From contig DBBP01000008.1 in NCBI GenBank assembly GCA_002292285.1, positions 248,001 through 312,000 on the forward strand: a stretch of 64,000 bases of DNA, given 5' to 3'. The translations under genes were made by a program, and so were the position numbers. The notes below the pieces were generated by a model that was given only the letters and a program-made list of their open reading frames with translations, searched no databases and was not told the origin of the DNA. Numbering within the stretch: the stretch's first letter is position 1; each line of letters starts with the position of its first letter. The stretch is from Proteobacteria bacterium UBA981. GTDB taxonomy: Bacteria; Pseudomonadota; Gammaproteobacteria; Ga0077536. Shown one piece after another: positions 16,188 through 25,086 of the stretch.

Positions 16188-17450
16188 TTACGCGTCGTCC
16201 GAAGCGGGTATTACGGGCAGACCGAACTGTTCAAAAACTTCCGCAGTGTGAATCCCGAGTGCCGGACCTGCGCTGTGCACGCCGCCGGGTGTGGCTGAGA
16301 AACGCACGGGCACACCGGCAATGCGGGCGCGCTGATTGAGTCCGGGCAGTTCGACCTCAGGCAACATCTCGCGCGCCGCCACATGCGGATCGTTGAAAAT
16401 ATCGACGACGTCGTTGACTGGCCCACAGGGCACGCGCCCAGCCAGTTGATCGATGAGTTCCTGCTTGGTCATCCCGGCAGTCCAGGTCGTAATGACCTCT
16501 CGCATGGTGCTCGCATTTTCGACCCGCTCTGTATTCGTTCTGAAACCGGCCGTGTCGTTCAAATCCTCGCGCCCCATCACGCGCAACAACTCCTGCCATT
16601 GCGCGTCCAGCGGACAGCCAATAGCCATCCAGCCATCCGCGCAGGCGAAAATCGAAAACGGATTCACCATTGGGTGGTCGTTACCCTCTCCAGTCGACAC
16701 CGCGTCCCCAAAGGAGTAGCGGTAGACCATGCGCTCGCAAATCGACAGCATGGCGTCATACATTGCGACATCAACAAACTGGCCAATACCGGTTCGCTCT
16801 GCGTGCCGAACGCCAGCGACAATGCCGAATGCGCACATCAAGCCAGGCACCAAATCGCCAATGCCCGGGCCCGCTTTAGTCGGTTCATTACGTGGTCCGG
16901 TCATGCTCATAAAGCCACTCATTGCCTGGGCCACAATGTCGAACGCCGGCCACTCAATCAGTGGACTCTCGCCGCCGCGCTGATCGCCAAAACCGCGAAT
17001 CGTGGCGTAGACGAGCGCGGGGTTTTCCTTCGCCAGCACCTCATAGCTGAGCCCCAGGCGATCCATTACGCCGTGCCGAAAATTCTCAACCACGACGTCG
17101 GCCTTGCGCACGAGTGCGAGAAAAACTTCGATGTCGTGTGGATTTTTCAGATCCAGCACGATGCTGCGCTTGTTGCGGTTGATGGAGTGGAAATAACCGC
17201 CTTCAGTCTGATTCACGTCGGCGCTACAAAAGGGTCCGAGGCTGCGCGACATGTCGCCGTGCGGCGGCTCAATTTTAATCACGTCGGCGCCGTGATCGGC
17301 GAGCATCATCGTACAGTAGGGGCCCGCCAGCATTTGCGTTAAATCGAGGACAACGACACCCTCGAGTACACCGCTCATGGCCTGCCGGGTTGCCTGCGGC
17401 ATTAATCGCCCCACCGTGCTCGGCGATTGCGATGTACGTTCATCGGCCAC
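16188..17450 (-). CDS. Class III CoA-transferase (CaiB/BaiF family)
   Basis: Members transfer CoA between acids through an aspartyl-CoA intermediate. The catalytic Asp is in PAFDIVAQAMSGF (near residue 168). Other signatures are LDLTQMLAGPYCTMMLADHGADVIKIEPP at the N-terminus (split across residues 35-63) and NRNKRSIVLDLK. Length is 420 residues from ATG 17450, which overlaps the end of the acyl-CoA dehydrogenase gene by 11 bp, suggesting translational coupling. An ATG at 17378 (MSGVLEG) would give a more usual N-terminus of 396 residues. Part of a CoA-transferase / dehydrogenase / CoA-transferase set. Confidence 0.88.
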   Translation of the reverse strand: MADERTSQSPSTVGRLMPQATRQAMSGVLEGVVVLDLTQMLAGPYCTMMLADHGADVIKIEPPHGDMSRSLGPFCSADVNQTEGGYFHSINRNKRSIVLDLKNPHDIEVFLALVRKADVVVENFRHGVMDRLGLSYEVLAKENPALVYATIRGFGDQRGGESPLIEWPAFDIVAQAMSGFMSMTGPRNEPTKAGPGIGDLVPGLMCAFGIVAGVRHAERTGIGQFVDVAMYDAMLSICERMVYRYSFGDAVSTGEGNDHPMVNPFSIFACADGWMAIGCPLDAQWQELLRVMGREDLNDTAGFRTNTERVENASTMREVITTWTAGMTKQELIDQLAGRVPCGPVNDVVDIFNDPHVAAREMLPEVELPGLNQRARIAGVPVRFSATPGGVHSAGPALGIHTAEVFEQFGLPVIPASDDA

Positions 17451-18612
17451 CCTTGCCCAGCAAGTTATCTGAAATGATGCGCAGCTGGATTTCGGACGTC
17501 CCCTCGAATATTTTCGTCAGACGTGCGTCGCGCCAGTGTCGCTCGACGGCATGCAACTGGGTATAGCCTGCGCCACCCAGAATCTGTAGTGCGTCACTGG
17601 TGACGCGCTCGGCCATCTCGCTGGCGAAATATTTCACCATCGAGGCTTCCTTGTCGCAGCGTTGACCGGAATCGATACGGTCGCAGACTGAGTACAGCAG
17701 CTGACGCGCGGCCTCTATATCTGTTGCCATTCGAGCGATCTTAAAACGCAGATCCTGAAATTCGGCGATTGGACGCCCGAACTGGGCGCGTTCTTGCGCA
17801 TAGGCCATGGCATCCTCAAGTGCGCCCTGCGCGAGACCGATAGAGCGCGCGGCGGTATGTGCCCGTGCTTCATCGAGTCCTTTAGCGAGCGCATAGAAAG
17901 CACGCCCTTCGGCACCAATCAAAGCCGAGCCGGGCAGACGCAGCCCGTCAAACGCGAGTTCCCAGGTTTTCCACCCGAAGTAGCCTATTTTTGGAATCGG
18001 ACTACCATGCACGCCGTCCGGCAACTGGCCGCGTGGTTTATCGATAATAAATGCGCTGATGCCGACATGACGGCGGGCCGGATCATCGGATGTGCTCGTG
18101 CGGGCGAACAGGACGATGTAGTCGGCTCCGTCGGCGAATGTGCACCAGTATTTGTTGCCCGTGATCACCCAGTCGTCACCGTCCCGTACGGCACGACACG
18201 ACATCGAGGCCAAATCGGAACCCGTATCTGGCTCGGACAAGGACATCGCCCCCAAATACTCGCCGGTCACAACACGCGGCAGGACCCGGGATTTTTGCTC
18301 GTCGGAGAGCAAATCAATAGTGAGCGTGCCATTGCCGCGCGCAATGATGCTAGCGACACTCATCCACCCGCGCGCAAGTTGTTCGGCCACCAGACAGTAT
18401 TCGAAACACCCCAGTCCGCTGCCGCCGTATTGTTCGGGAATGCGAATGCCGAAATAGCCCATGTCTGCGAGTTTGTCGCGCAACTCGAGCGGGATCTCTC
18501 CTTGGACCGGGTCCAGTTCGTTGGCGACGGGCAGGACTTCCTTCATGGTAAATTCGCGTGCCACGTCACGAATCATCAGGCGTTCTTCGGTGAGCAGGCC
18601 TTCGCCACTCAT
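17440..18612 (-). CDS. Acyl-CoA dehydrogenase
   Basis: This 390-residue FAD enzyme makes the first alpha,beta-desaturation in acyl-CoA catabolism. Motifs are AMSLSEPDTGSD near residue 120, the flavin-side WVITGNKYWCT, the FGRPIAEFQDLRFKIA helix and KIFEGTSEIQLRII near the C-terminus, containing the catalytic Glu of short/medium-chain and glutaryl-type enzymes. ATG 18612 has GGAG at 7 bases. It lies between two CoA-transferase genes (11-bp overlap downstream, 40-bp gap upstream), so the operon probably activates an acid by CoA transfer and then oxidises it. Substrate unknown. Confidence 0.9.
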   Translation of the reverse strand: MSGEGLLTEERLMIRDVAREFTMKEVLPVANELDPVQGEIPLELRDKLADMGYFGIRIPEQYGGSGLGCFEYCLVAEQLARGWMSVASIIARGNGTLTIDLLSDEQKSRVLPRVVTGEYLGAMSLSEPDTGSDLASMSCRAVRDGDDWVITGNKYWCTFADGADYIVLFARTSTSDDPARRHVGISAFIIDKPRGQLPDGVHGSPIPKIGYFGWKTWELAFDGLRLPGSALIGAEGRAFYALAKGLDEARAHTAARSIGLAQGALEDAMAYAQERAQFGRPIAEFQDLRFKIARMATDIEAARQLLYSVCDRIDSGQRCDKEASMVKYFASEMAERVTSDALQILGGAGYTQLHAVERHWRDARLTKIFEGTSEIQLRIISDNLLGKGGR

Positions 18613-18652
18613 AAATAATCTCCGCGTTGCAATATGTATGTCAGATCAAATT

Positions 18653-19873
18653 TCAGGTCGGACCGCTGTGCAGTACGCCGTTTTCAGCAAGCGCCTCGAC
18701 ATCTTTATCGCTACGCCCCAACAGGTCGCGCAAAACCTCTGCGTTATGTTCGCCGAGAGTCGGCGCGGTGTACGGCGAGTCGGCCGGATAGTCTGATGTT
18801 TTCACAGGCATGCCAGGAATTTGCACCTCGCCTGCAATCGGATCGTGGATTGTTCGTACGGTGCCGCGTTCAATAAAGTGCGGGTGATTTACTGTTTCTG
18901 CGACTGTGAGTACCGGCGCGCAGGGCACGCCGTGCGCCTCCAGTTTATCGATCGCGCCGCCGACATCCCCAAAGGTCTGCAGCCAGGTCTCAACGAGTTC
19001 GATAACTTCATCCAGCCTCGTCAGGCGCTCAGCATCGGTTGCCCACCCTGCCGCCGTGATGAGGTCGGTCCGGTCCATAGCCGCGCATAAATCAGCCCAG
19101 TGATGCAGAAAGGCCATAACCATGACGTCGCCATCGGTACCACGATAAATCCCTGCCGGGCACACATAGCCGACGTGCCGACCATTACGGGTTGGTTCGA
19201 TTTCGCCGTCGCTGGCCGAATACTGATGTACGTTCACTTCATGATAATGGTAGTAACAATCGAGCAATCCAATATCCAAGTGCTGCCCACGCCCGGTCCG
19301 GGCGCGGTGCAGTAAAGCGGCGGCGATACTGAATGCGGCGGTGACCCCGGTGCTGACGTCACCAATGCCGGCCATCGGGATGCACGGAGATTGGTCGCGC
19401 TCGCCGATCATCGAGGTAATTCCCGAATAAGCCTGGGCGATATAGTCATAGCCGGGTTTGGCCGAGAGCGGTCCTTTCTGTCCCAGCGCCGAAATCGAGC
19501 ACAGAATAATATCCTCGCGCAGGCCTTTTAATGTCTCGAAGCCCAATCCCATCGCGTCGATCACACCCGGCTTGAAATTTTCCACTACAACGTCGCACAG
19601 CGGTACCAGTTCGCGAATGATCTGCATGCTGTCCGCACTCCGCAAATCCAGGCAGAGGCTTTTCTTATTCAGATTTTGCTGCACGTAGTAGAGGCTTCGA
19701 TCGGCGCGCATTTTGGATACTGCCCGCGTCAAATCGCCGTTTGGAGCTGATTCAACCTTAATCACCTCAGCCCCCATCTCGGCGAACATGCGTGTGCATG
19801 TTGGACCTGCCAGCGCTCGGGTGAAATCCAGGATGCGAATGCCAGTGAGTAAATGTTCGTTCGGGTTTGTCAT
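18653..19873 (-). CDS. Class III CoA-transferase (CaiB/BaiF family), second copy
   Basis: This 406-residue protein has LDFTRALAGPTCTRMFAEMG at the N-terminus, the nucleophile Asp in PGYDYIAQAYSGI near residue 143, and a C-terminal HNAEVLRDLLG closing segment. It differs clearly from the 16188 gene, so the two probably use different substrates or donor acids rather than being a recent duplicate. ATG 19873 is preceded by AGAGGT. First gene of the minus-strand three-gene operon. Confidence 0.9.
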   Translation of the reverse strand: MTNPNEHLLTGIRILDFTRALAGPTCTRMFAEMGAEVIKVESAPNGDLTRAVSKMRADRSLYYVQQNLNKKSLCLDLRSADSMQIIRELVPLCDVVVENFKPGVIDAMGLGFETLKGLREDIILCSISALGQKGPLSAKPGYDYIAQAYSGITSMIGERDQSPCIPMAGIGDVSTGVTAAFSIAAALLHRARTGRGQHLDIGLLDCYYHYHEVNVHQYSASDGEIEPTRNGRHVGYVCPAGIYRGTDGDVMVMAFLHHWADLCAAMDRTDLITAAGWATDAERLTRLDEVIELVETWLQTFGDVGGAIDKLEAHGVPCAPVLTVAETVNHPHFIERGTVRTIHDPIAGEVQIPGMPVKTSDYPADSPYTAPTLGEHNAEVLRDLLGRSDKDVEALAENGVLHSGPT

Positions 19874-20007
19874 AGTGACCTCTAAATGGTGACGGGGGTG
19901 GCGTCGCGCAAAGTCGGGGAGTGATTATCAGCACGCCGCCTTTCAATGGACGATGGAATCGCAACAGCGCGATTTACCAGGATGCAGGTCACCCAGCCAA
20001 AAACGAA

Positions 20008-20037
20008 AACGCCGCGGTGAAAGTGCACCACGGCGTT
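20008..20037 (-). terminator. Rho-independent terminator of the cupin gene
   Basis: Twelve-base arms AACGCCGCGGTG (20008-20019) and CACCACGGCGTT (20026-20037) pair with one mismatch around a 6-nt loop. Read on the minus strand the hairpin is followed by TTTTCGTTTTT, and it starts 24 bp after the cupin stop. Confidence 0.85.
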
Positions 20038-20061
20038 AGGTTTATTCATCTGCGGCGAATA

Positions 20062-20493
20062 TCAGATGCGTAGATTTTTGATGAAATCAGCGACCGTAAA
20101 CTGATTGGACGGTTGACCGTTCTCGTCATAGAACTCGACCAGCTTGTCCTGGTAGCCGCGATAGCTGGCATACACGATGGTGTCCTCTACGAATTCCTCA
20201 TCGTGTACATCGTCCAGTCCCTGGTAGCAATAGTCCCCGGGCCCGAAGGTGCAACCGATAGTGTGATTAGTCACTTTGCCCTGGAGAAGCATAGTGTGCG
20301 TTTCGCAGGTATGTTTGTGCGGACCGGAGCGATACCCACCTTTGACCTTGAATAGCACCTCAACGGAGTGGCGTTGTTCATCGACCGACAATACTTTCAT
20401 TGAAAATATGTCGTCACATTTGAGCCAGTCCTGTTGACTGGCCATTCCTGCGGTGACCTTGATTTCCGGCATGTCCAGCACTGCAGCATTCAT
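20062..20493 (-). CDS. Cupin-domain protein
   Basis: This 143-residue single cupin has the metal-binding motif 1 as GPHKHTCETHTMLLQGKV (His59, His61, Glu64 region) and motif 2 as GPGDYCYQGLDDVHDEEF. It resembles acetylacetone- or dihydroxyacetophenone-dioxygenase-like cupins, which cleave C-C bonds with a bound metal, but similarly sized cupins can also be non-enzymatic. ATG 20493 has GGGGAG at 7 bases. Monocistronic, with its own terminator, and divergent from the quinohemoprotein gene. Confidence 0.82.
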   Translation of the reverse strand: MNAAVLDMPEIKVTAGMASQQDWLKCDDIFSMKVLSVDEQRHSVEVLFKVKGGYRSGPHKHTCETHTMLLQGKVTNHTIGCTFGPGDYCYQGLDDVHDEEFVEDTIVYASYRGYQDKLVEFYDENGQPSNQFTVADFIKNLRI

Positions 20494-20572
20494 CTCGTTG
20501 CTCCCCGGTTACGTGTGCAAAACCAGGCAATGAACTTACCATACCGCTCGCCCCGCGAGAATACGCCACGCT

Positions 20573-20601
20573 TTACGAAGCGCGGTTCTAATGCGCGATA
20601 A
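20573..20601 (+). promoter_or_regulatory. Possible promoter of the first quinohemoprotein gene
   Basis: TTACGA (20573-20578) and GATAAT (20596-20601) are separated by 17 bp, 57 bp upstream of the ATG at 20658. The -35 is a weak match. Confidence 0.35.
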
Positions 20602-20657
20602 TCAGACCGCGGGCCACTTCGGCGGGCACGGTAGCAAGCTTACGCAAAGGACACTTG

Positions 20658-22508
20658 ATGTTTACAGTAAGAATTCTGGTGGCAGCGGCTCTAGCGAGCG
20701 CGCTCAGTCATGCGGCCCTCGCCACTGGCCGCGACGGCGAAACTGTCTATAAGACCGAATGCGCCAACTGCCACGATTCGGGCGCGGCACGGATGCCTGC
20801 TTTTGCGATGTTGCAGGGCCTTGAACCAGGACGAATCGTCGACGCGCTGCAGACTGGTGCCATGCGTGTGATTGGGAATTTCAATCTCGACGGTCCCGAG
20901 CGTATTGGCGTCGCCGAATTCATCAGTGGCAAAAAGGTCGATCCGAATTGGCTGGGTAGTGGAGCCAACACCTGCGAACCCGCGAGTTGGCCCGCGTCTG
21001 ATCCGTTCACCGCGCCGCGCTGGAACGGTTGGGGCGGCAACCTTGCCAATACGCGTTTTCAGAATGTCGAAGGTGCTGGCCTGGCAGCAGCAGACGTACC
21101 TCGCCTGGAATTGAAATGGGCGTTCGGTTTTCCTGGTGAGACGTTTGTCGAGTCGCAACCCACGATCGTGGGCGGGCGTGTGTTTGTCGGTAGTCCGAGC
21201 GGCCGCGTGTATGCGCTGGATGCCCGAACGGGGTGTACGCACTGGACGTTCCAGGCTGGGGCGCCGGTCAAGGCCCCACTCACCATCGCAACGGTCGAGG
21301 GTGGCTATGCAGCATTCTTTGGTGACCAGGCAGGCCGCGTGTACTCCCTGAATGCGGCGGACGGCAGCTTGCGCTGGAAGGATATCGGCGACGACCACCC
21401 AAGTGCACGCGTCACTGGCGGCACGCAGGTGTTTGAGGGGCGGGTTTACGTGCCGATGGCGTCGCTGGAAGAAGCACTGGCAATGGATCCCGGCTACAAA
21501 TGCTGCGTCTTTCGCGGAAGTGTCATCGCTTATGACGCGAATTCTGGTGCGCGCATCTGGAAGCAGTACACGATCAGCAAGGTGCCAGCTAAAACGGGTC
21601 GGCAAACGGACGGTCGGCTGCAATGGGGGCCTTCTGGCGCGGCAGTGTGGTCGGCGGTCACGATTGATGTTGAACGGCGTCTTATTTACGCCGGCACCGG
21701 CGATAACTATTCCAATCCGCCGTCTGAGACGAGTGACAGCATTGTCGCCTTCGATCTGGACACAGGTGATTTAAAGTGGCAGTTCCAGGGCCTTGGTGGC
21801 GATGCCTGGAATATCGGCTGCATGTCCGAGCCCAAGGTCAATTGCCCAGAAGGCGAAGGTCCTGACCAGGACATGGGGGCGTCGCCGATTCTTGCCACCC
21901 GCGCAAATGGCACAACGGTATTAATCGGTGCGCAAAAAACCGGCGTTGCCCACGCGCTCAATCCAGGTCAGCGTGGCGAAGTGTTATGGCAGAAAAAACT
22001 CGCCAAGGGGGGCGTTCAGGGTGGTTTGCAGTGGGGGCAGGCGACTGACGGCCAGGTGCTGTACGCCTCGCGTTCCGATGTCGATTGGTTGTCGGAAGAA
22101 GTGGTCGTCGCCGACGTCGTGCTTGACCCCAATGCGGGTGGCGGACTGCTGGCTGTCGATCTGGATAGCGGAGAAATCTTATGGGAAGCGCCACCGGTTG
22201 ATTGCAGCGGGCGGACTCGTTGTAGCCCCGCGCAGTCGGCCGCCGTAACCGCCATCCCCGGCGTTATATTTTCGGGTTCGCAAAGCGGCGAAATGCGCGC
22301 TTTTCATGCCGCCAGCGGTGAAGAAATATGGCGCTATGACAGCGTGCGAGACTACGAGACCGTTAACGGCGTGAGGGGACGCGGGGGCAGTATTGACCAG
22401 GGCGGCGCGGTCGTTGTTGATGGCATGGTGTACTTTAATTCCGGTTACGCGAAATGGGGTGCTTCGCCGGGCAACGTCTTGCTGGGCTTTGGCTTGCCGG
22501 ATGAGTGA
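20658..22508 (+). CDS. PQQ-dependent quinohemoprotein dehydrogenase, polyvinyl-alcohol-dehydrogenase-like
   Basis: This 616-residue protein has a Sec signal peptide (cleavage after about ALA, residue 22). It continues with an N-terminal cytochrome c domain with heme site CANCH (35-39) and a PQQ beta-propeller with repeated W-docking motifs such as VYALDARTGCTHW, VYSLNAADGSLRW and LLAVDLDSGEILW. The adjacent Cys pair in GYKCCVFRGSV fits the vicinal disulfide of PQQ alcohol dehydrogenases. Cytochrome-first order and the GPSGAAVWS segment resemble polyvinyl alcohol dehydrogenase, a periplasmic secondary-alcohol oxidase feeding electrons to cytochrome c. The ATG has AAAGG at 7 bases. An amidase follows after 9 bp. 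A paralogue lies at 45639. Confidence 0.85.
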   Translation: MFTVRILVAAALASALSHAALATGRDGETVYKTECANCHDSGAARMPAFAMLQGLEPGRIVDALQTGAMRVIGNFNLDGPERIGVAEFISGKKVDPNWLGSGANTCEPASWPASDPFTAPRWNGWGGNLANTRFQNVEGAGLAAADVPRLELKWAFGFPGETFVESQPTIVGGRVFVGSPSGRVYALDARTGCTHWTFQAGAPVKAPLTIATVEGGYAAFFGDQAGRVYSLNAADGSLRWKDIGDDHPSARVTGGTQVFEGRVYVPMASLEEALAMDPGYKCCVFRGSVIAYDANSGARIWKQYTISKVPAKTGRQTDGRLQWGPSGAAVWSAVTIDVERRLIYAGTGDNYSNPPSETSDSIVAFDLDTGDLKWQFQGLGGDAWNIGCMSEPKVNCPEGEGPDQDMGASPILATRANGTTVLIGAQKTGVAHALNPGQRGEVLWQKKLAKGGVQGGLQWGQATDGQVLYASRSDVDWLSEEVVVADVVLDPNAGGGLLAVDLDSGEILWEAPPVDCSGRTRCSPAQSAAVTAIPGVIFSGSQSGEMRAFHAASGEEIWRYDSVRDYETVNGVRGRGGSIDQGGAVVVDGMVYFNSGYAKWGASPGNVLLGFGLPDE

Positions 22509-22517
22509 GCACAGCCG

Positions 22518-24023
22518 GTGAGTGGCTTCCCTCAGTATGACGAATACGATGCAGTCGGCCTGGCTGAATTGGTCGGCAACGGCGAAGTCAGCGCTACAGA
22601 ATTACTTGATGAAGCGATCGAGCGCTGTGAGCGCGTCAACCCGGTCATCAATGCAGTGATTCATCCGCATTACGAAAAAGCTCGGCAACAACTCGATTCG
22701 GCTCGCCCGACGGGGCGCTTTGCCGGCATACCATTTCTGATGAAGGACCTCGGCCAGGCTGTCGCCGGTGTGCCGCTGAACAACGGGTCACGTTTTTTCA
22801 ACGGTTATGTGCCGGACTACGACGCAGAAATGGTTGGCCGTCTGCACGCCGCCGGCCTGACCACGTTTGCCAAGACGAGTGCACCAGAGCTTGGGCTGCT
22901 CGGCACCACTGAGCCGGCCCTGTTTGGCCCGACCCGGAATCCGTGGGCACTTGACCGGACTGCCGGCGGTTCCAGCGGTGGGTCGGCTGCCGCGATCGCC
23001 GCGGGTATCGTGCCGATGGCCAGCGGTGGCGACGGTGGTGGCTCCCTGCGCATCCCGGCTTCGTGCTGCGGGCTGGTTGGTCTAAAACCGTCGCGAGGCC
23101 GCAACCCGAGCGGACCAGAACTCGGCGAAGGTTGGTACGGCCAAGTCCAATACGGGGTTATCTCCCGTTCAGTGCGAGACACGGCGGCCGCGCTTGATGC
23201 CACTGCTGGCGGAGATGCGGGCATGCCCTACGCCGCTCCGCAGCCACCGTTGAAGTTTGAAGATGAGGTCGGGCGCGAACCGGGACAGTTGCGCATCGCC
23301 GTGGTTCGCGACGCCATGTGCTGCAACACACCATTGCATGAAGACTGCCTGCGAGCTCTCGATGAAAGTGCTGCACTGTTGGAAGATCTTGGCCATCGTA
23401 TCGAACAGGTGCAACCGGATCTCGACCGAATGGCCTTGGGCACTGCGTTTTTTATGCGCATGCTGGTGTGCACCGGGGCAGAGATTGCTGATGCCGAGCG
23501 TTTGATGGGCCGGCGCGCACGTTATGCAGAGTTCGAACCCATGACACGGGCGTTCGCCAATCTGGGCCGTTCTTTCAGTGCTGCAGACCTGACTTTGGCT
23601 AATCGCAGCATCGAGCGCGAGGTGCGCAAACTTGGCCGCTTTATGGGCGACTTCGACGTTCTACTGACCCCGACGCTGGCGACGCCTCCTGTCACGCTCG
23701 GCGCCTTTGAACCGCGCGGCGCGGATGCCTTGCTGACCCGCATCGCAAGCCGAATTCCTCTCGGGCCATTCGTAAAATGGAGCAATACGCTAGAGCAGCT
23801 GGTGGAAAATAATTTTACTTTTGTGGTCTCCAGCATGCTTGCAAATATGAGTGGTGAGCCGTCCATTTCATTGCCGTTGCATTGGAATGCTGCGGGACTC
23901 CCGATCGGTATGATGTTTACGGCGAAAATTTATCAGGAATCGACCTTGCTCAATCTTGCCGGTCAGCTCGAACTGGCAAGTCCGTGGAGCGCGCGGCGTC
24001 CGCCCCATCATGCCAACCGCTAA
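22518..24023 (+). CDS. Amidase-signature hydrolase
   Basis: This 501-residue enzyme carries the Ser-cisSer-Lys triad: Lys in FLMKDLGQ near residue 75, cis-Ser in AGGSSGGSAAAIAAG near 150, and the nucleophile Ser in GDGGGSLRIPAS near 175. Relatives hydrolyse aliphatic or cyclic amides, including 6-aminohexanoate cyclic dimer (NylA) and aryl amides. Start is GTG 22518, 9 bp after the quinohemoprotein stop, so the two genes are probably co-transcribed. The pairing could indicate use of an amino-alcohol or amide polymer or oligomer, but that is speculative. Confidence 0.88.
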   Translation: MSGFPQYDEYDAVGLAELVGNGEVSATELLDEAIERCERVNPVINAVIHPHYEKARQQLDSARPTGRFAGIPFLMKDLGQAVAGVPLNNGSRFFNGYVPDYDAEMVGRLHAAGLTTFAKTSAPELGLLGTTEPALFGPTRNPWALDRTAGGSSGGSAAAIAAGIVPMASGGDGGGSLRIPASCCGLVGLKPSRGRNPSGPELGEGWYGQVQYGVISRSVRDTAAALDATAGGDAGMPYAAPQPPLKFEDEVGREPGQLRIAVVRDAMCCNTPLHEDCLRALDESAALLEDLGHRIEQVQPDLDRMALGTAFFMRMLVCTGAEIADAERLMGRRARYAEFEPMTRAFANLGRSFSAADLTLANRSIEREVRKLGRFMGDFDVLLTPTLATPPVTLGAFEPRGADALLTRIASRIPLGPFVKWSNTLEQLVENNFTFVVSSMLANMSGEPSISLPLHWNAAGLPIGMMFTAKIYQESTLLNLAGQLELASPWSARRPPHHANR

Positions 24024-24115
24024 CGGCACCAATCGGCGTGTGAAACATGATTGAATGCGGTGAGCTGTCCTCACCTACCGTGCCAGGATTAACCAACTGA
24101 CGGAGACATTCGACT

Positions 24116-24949
24116 ATGCCCGATATTACTCACGACACCGCCACGCCTGTCTCAGCGCGGGTGCGCCGCATTACCGCACCAAATCCGGGGCGCATGACCG
24201 GGCCAGGCACGAATACCTACATTGTCGGTGAGCATGAACTGGCAGTGATCGATCCGGGCCCGCCAATTGACTCGCATATCGATGCTTTGGTTGATATTTG
24301 CGCTGGGCGCCTGAAATGGATATTGGTAACTCACACCCATCGCGATCATTCGCCGGGCGCAGTGCCTCTGGCGGAGCGAACTGGTGCTGAGTTGATCGGC
24401 AACATCATTCCCAACGACGGTTTTCAGGACGTGAGTTTCAATACCGCACGACCACTCGCGCAGGACGATACCGTAGGTAACGACGAATTCACTATCCGCG
24501 CGTTGCTCACACCCGGACATGTGGCTAATCACGTTTGCTATCTGGTCGAAGAAGACCGTTTGTTGGTCACCGGCGATCACATGATGGGCGGTTCGACGGT
24601 GGTCATCGTGCCGCCGGCTGGCAGCATGAAGGACTACATCGAATCGCTGGAACGCATGTTGAACTACGATGTCGAGTTTGTCGCACCGGGACACGGCGAC
24701 TTGATCGCCCAACCGGCCGACGAAGTACGTCGTCTGATTGCCCATCGCCTCAAGCGCGAGGACAAAGTTGCCGAAGCGCTCAAGCAACTGGCCCCAAGTT
24801 CAGTTAAAGGTCTCGTGCCGACCGTCTACGATGACGTCGATCCGGCCATGCATGAATGGGCGGCGTTGTCGTTACATGCACACTTGTTGAAACTTGAAGC
24901 TGAAGGACGCGCGGTGGTTGCCGACGAATTGTGGTCGCTGCAGGCTTAA
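24116..24949 (+). CDS. Metallo-beta-lactamase-fold hydrolase, LACTB2-like
   Basis: This 277-residue protein has the di-zinc motif THTHRDHSPG (His-x-His-x-Asp-His) near residue 74, TPGHVANHVCY near 135, the Asp in TGDHMMGGS near 160 and PGHG near 187. The C-terminal extension with the KREDKVAEAL helix is as in LACTB2/glyoxalase II-like proteins. The usual role is hydrolysis of a thioester, ester or nucleic-acid phosphodiester; none is assigned. ATG 24116 has CGGAG with 8 bases spacing. Third plus-strand gene in the cluster starting at 20658, after a 92-bp gap. Confidence 0.85.
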   Translation: MPDITHDTATPVSARVRRITAPNPGRMTGPGTNTYIVGEHELAVIDPGPPIDSHIDALVDICAGRLKWILVTHTHRDHSPGAVPLAERTGAELIGNIIPNDGFQDVSFNTARPLAQDDTVGNDEFTIRALLTPGHVANHVCYLVEEDRLLVTGDHMMGGSTVVIVPPAGSMKDYIESLERMLNYDVEFVAPGHGDLIAQPADEVRRLIAHRLKREDKVAEALKQLAPSSVKGLVPTVYDDVDPAMHEWAALSLHAHLLKLEAEGRAVVADELWSLQA

Positions 24950-24973
24950 ACAGTGAGTCAATTTGATGCAGTA

Positions 24974-25004
24974 AGTGGCAACGCGCTAGTGGCGTGGTTG
25001 CACT
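24974..25004. terminator. Imperfect inverted repeat in a convergent gap
   Basis: AGTGGCAACGCGC and GCGTGGTTGCACT can pair with bulges around TAGTG, in the 137-bp gap between convergent genes. Possibly a bidirectional terminator; no T-tract. Confidence 0.3.
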
Positions 25005-25086
25005 AACCCAACAGGCGCAGCGCCGCCCGGGCTTCCGAGGTGCGAGTGTCATAACTCGGCGTCATGGTTTGTCCGAATAATCTGCC

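Noticed and set aside
16383..17342. Long plus-strand open frame (319 codons)
   Set aside because: It is the antisense shadow of the CoA-transferase gene, which has the family catalytic Asp; the plus frame has no recognisable product.
17794..18618. Plus-strand open frame (274 codons) inside the acyl-CoA dehydrogenase gene
   Set aside because: Shadow of a gene with the complete family signature.
20691..21623. Minus-strand open frame (310 codons) inside the first quinohemoprotein gene
   Set aside because: The plus frame carries heme and PQQ motifs; the minus frame has none.
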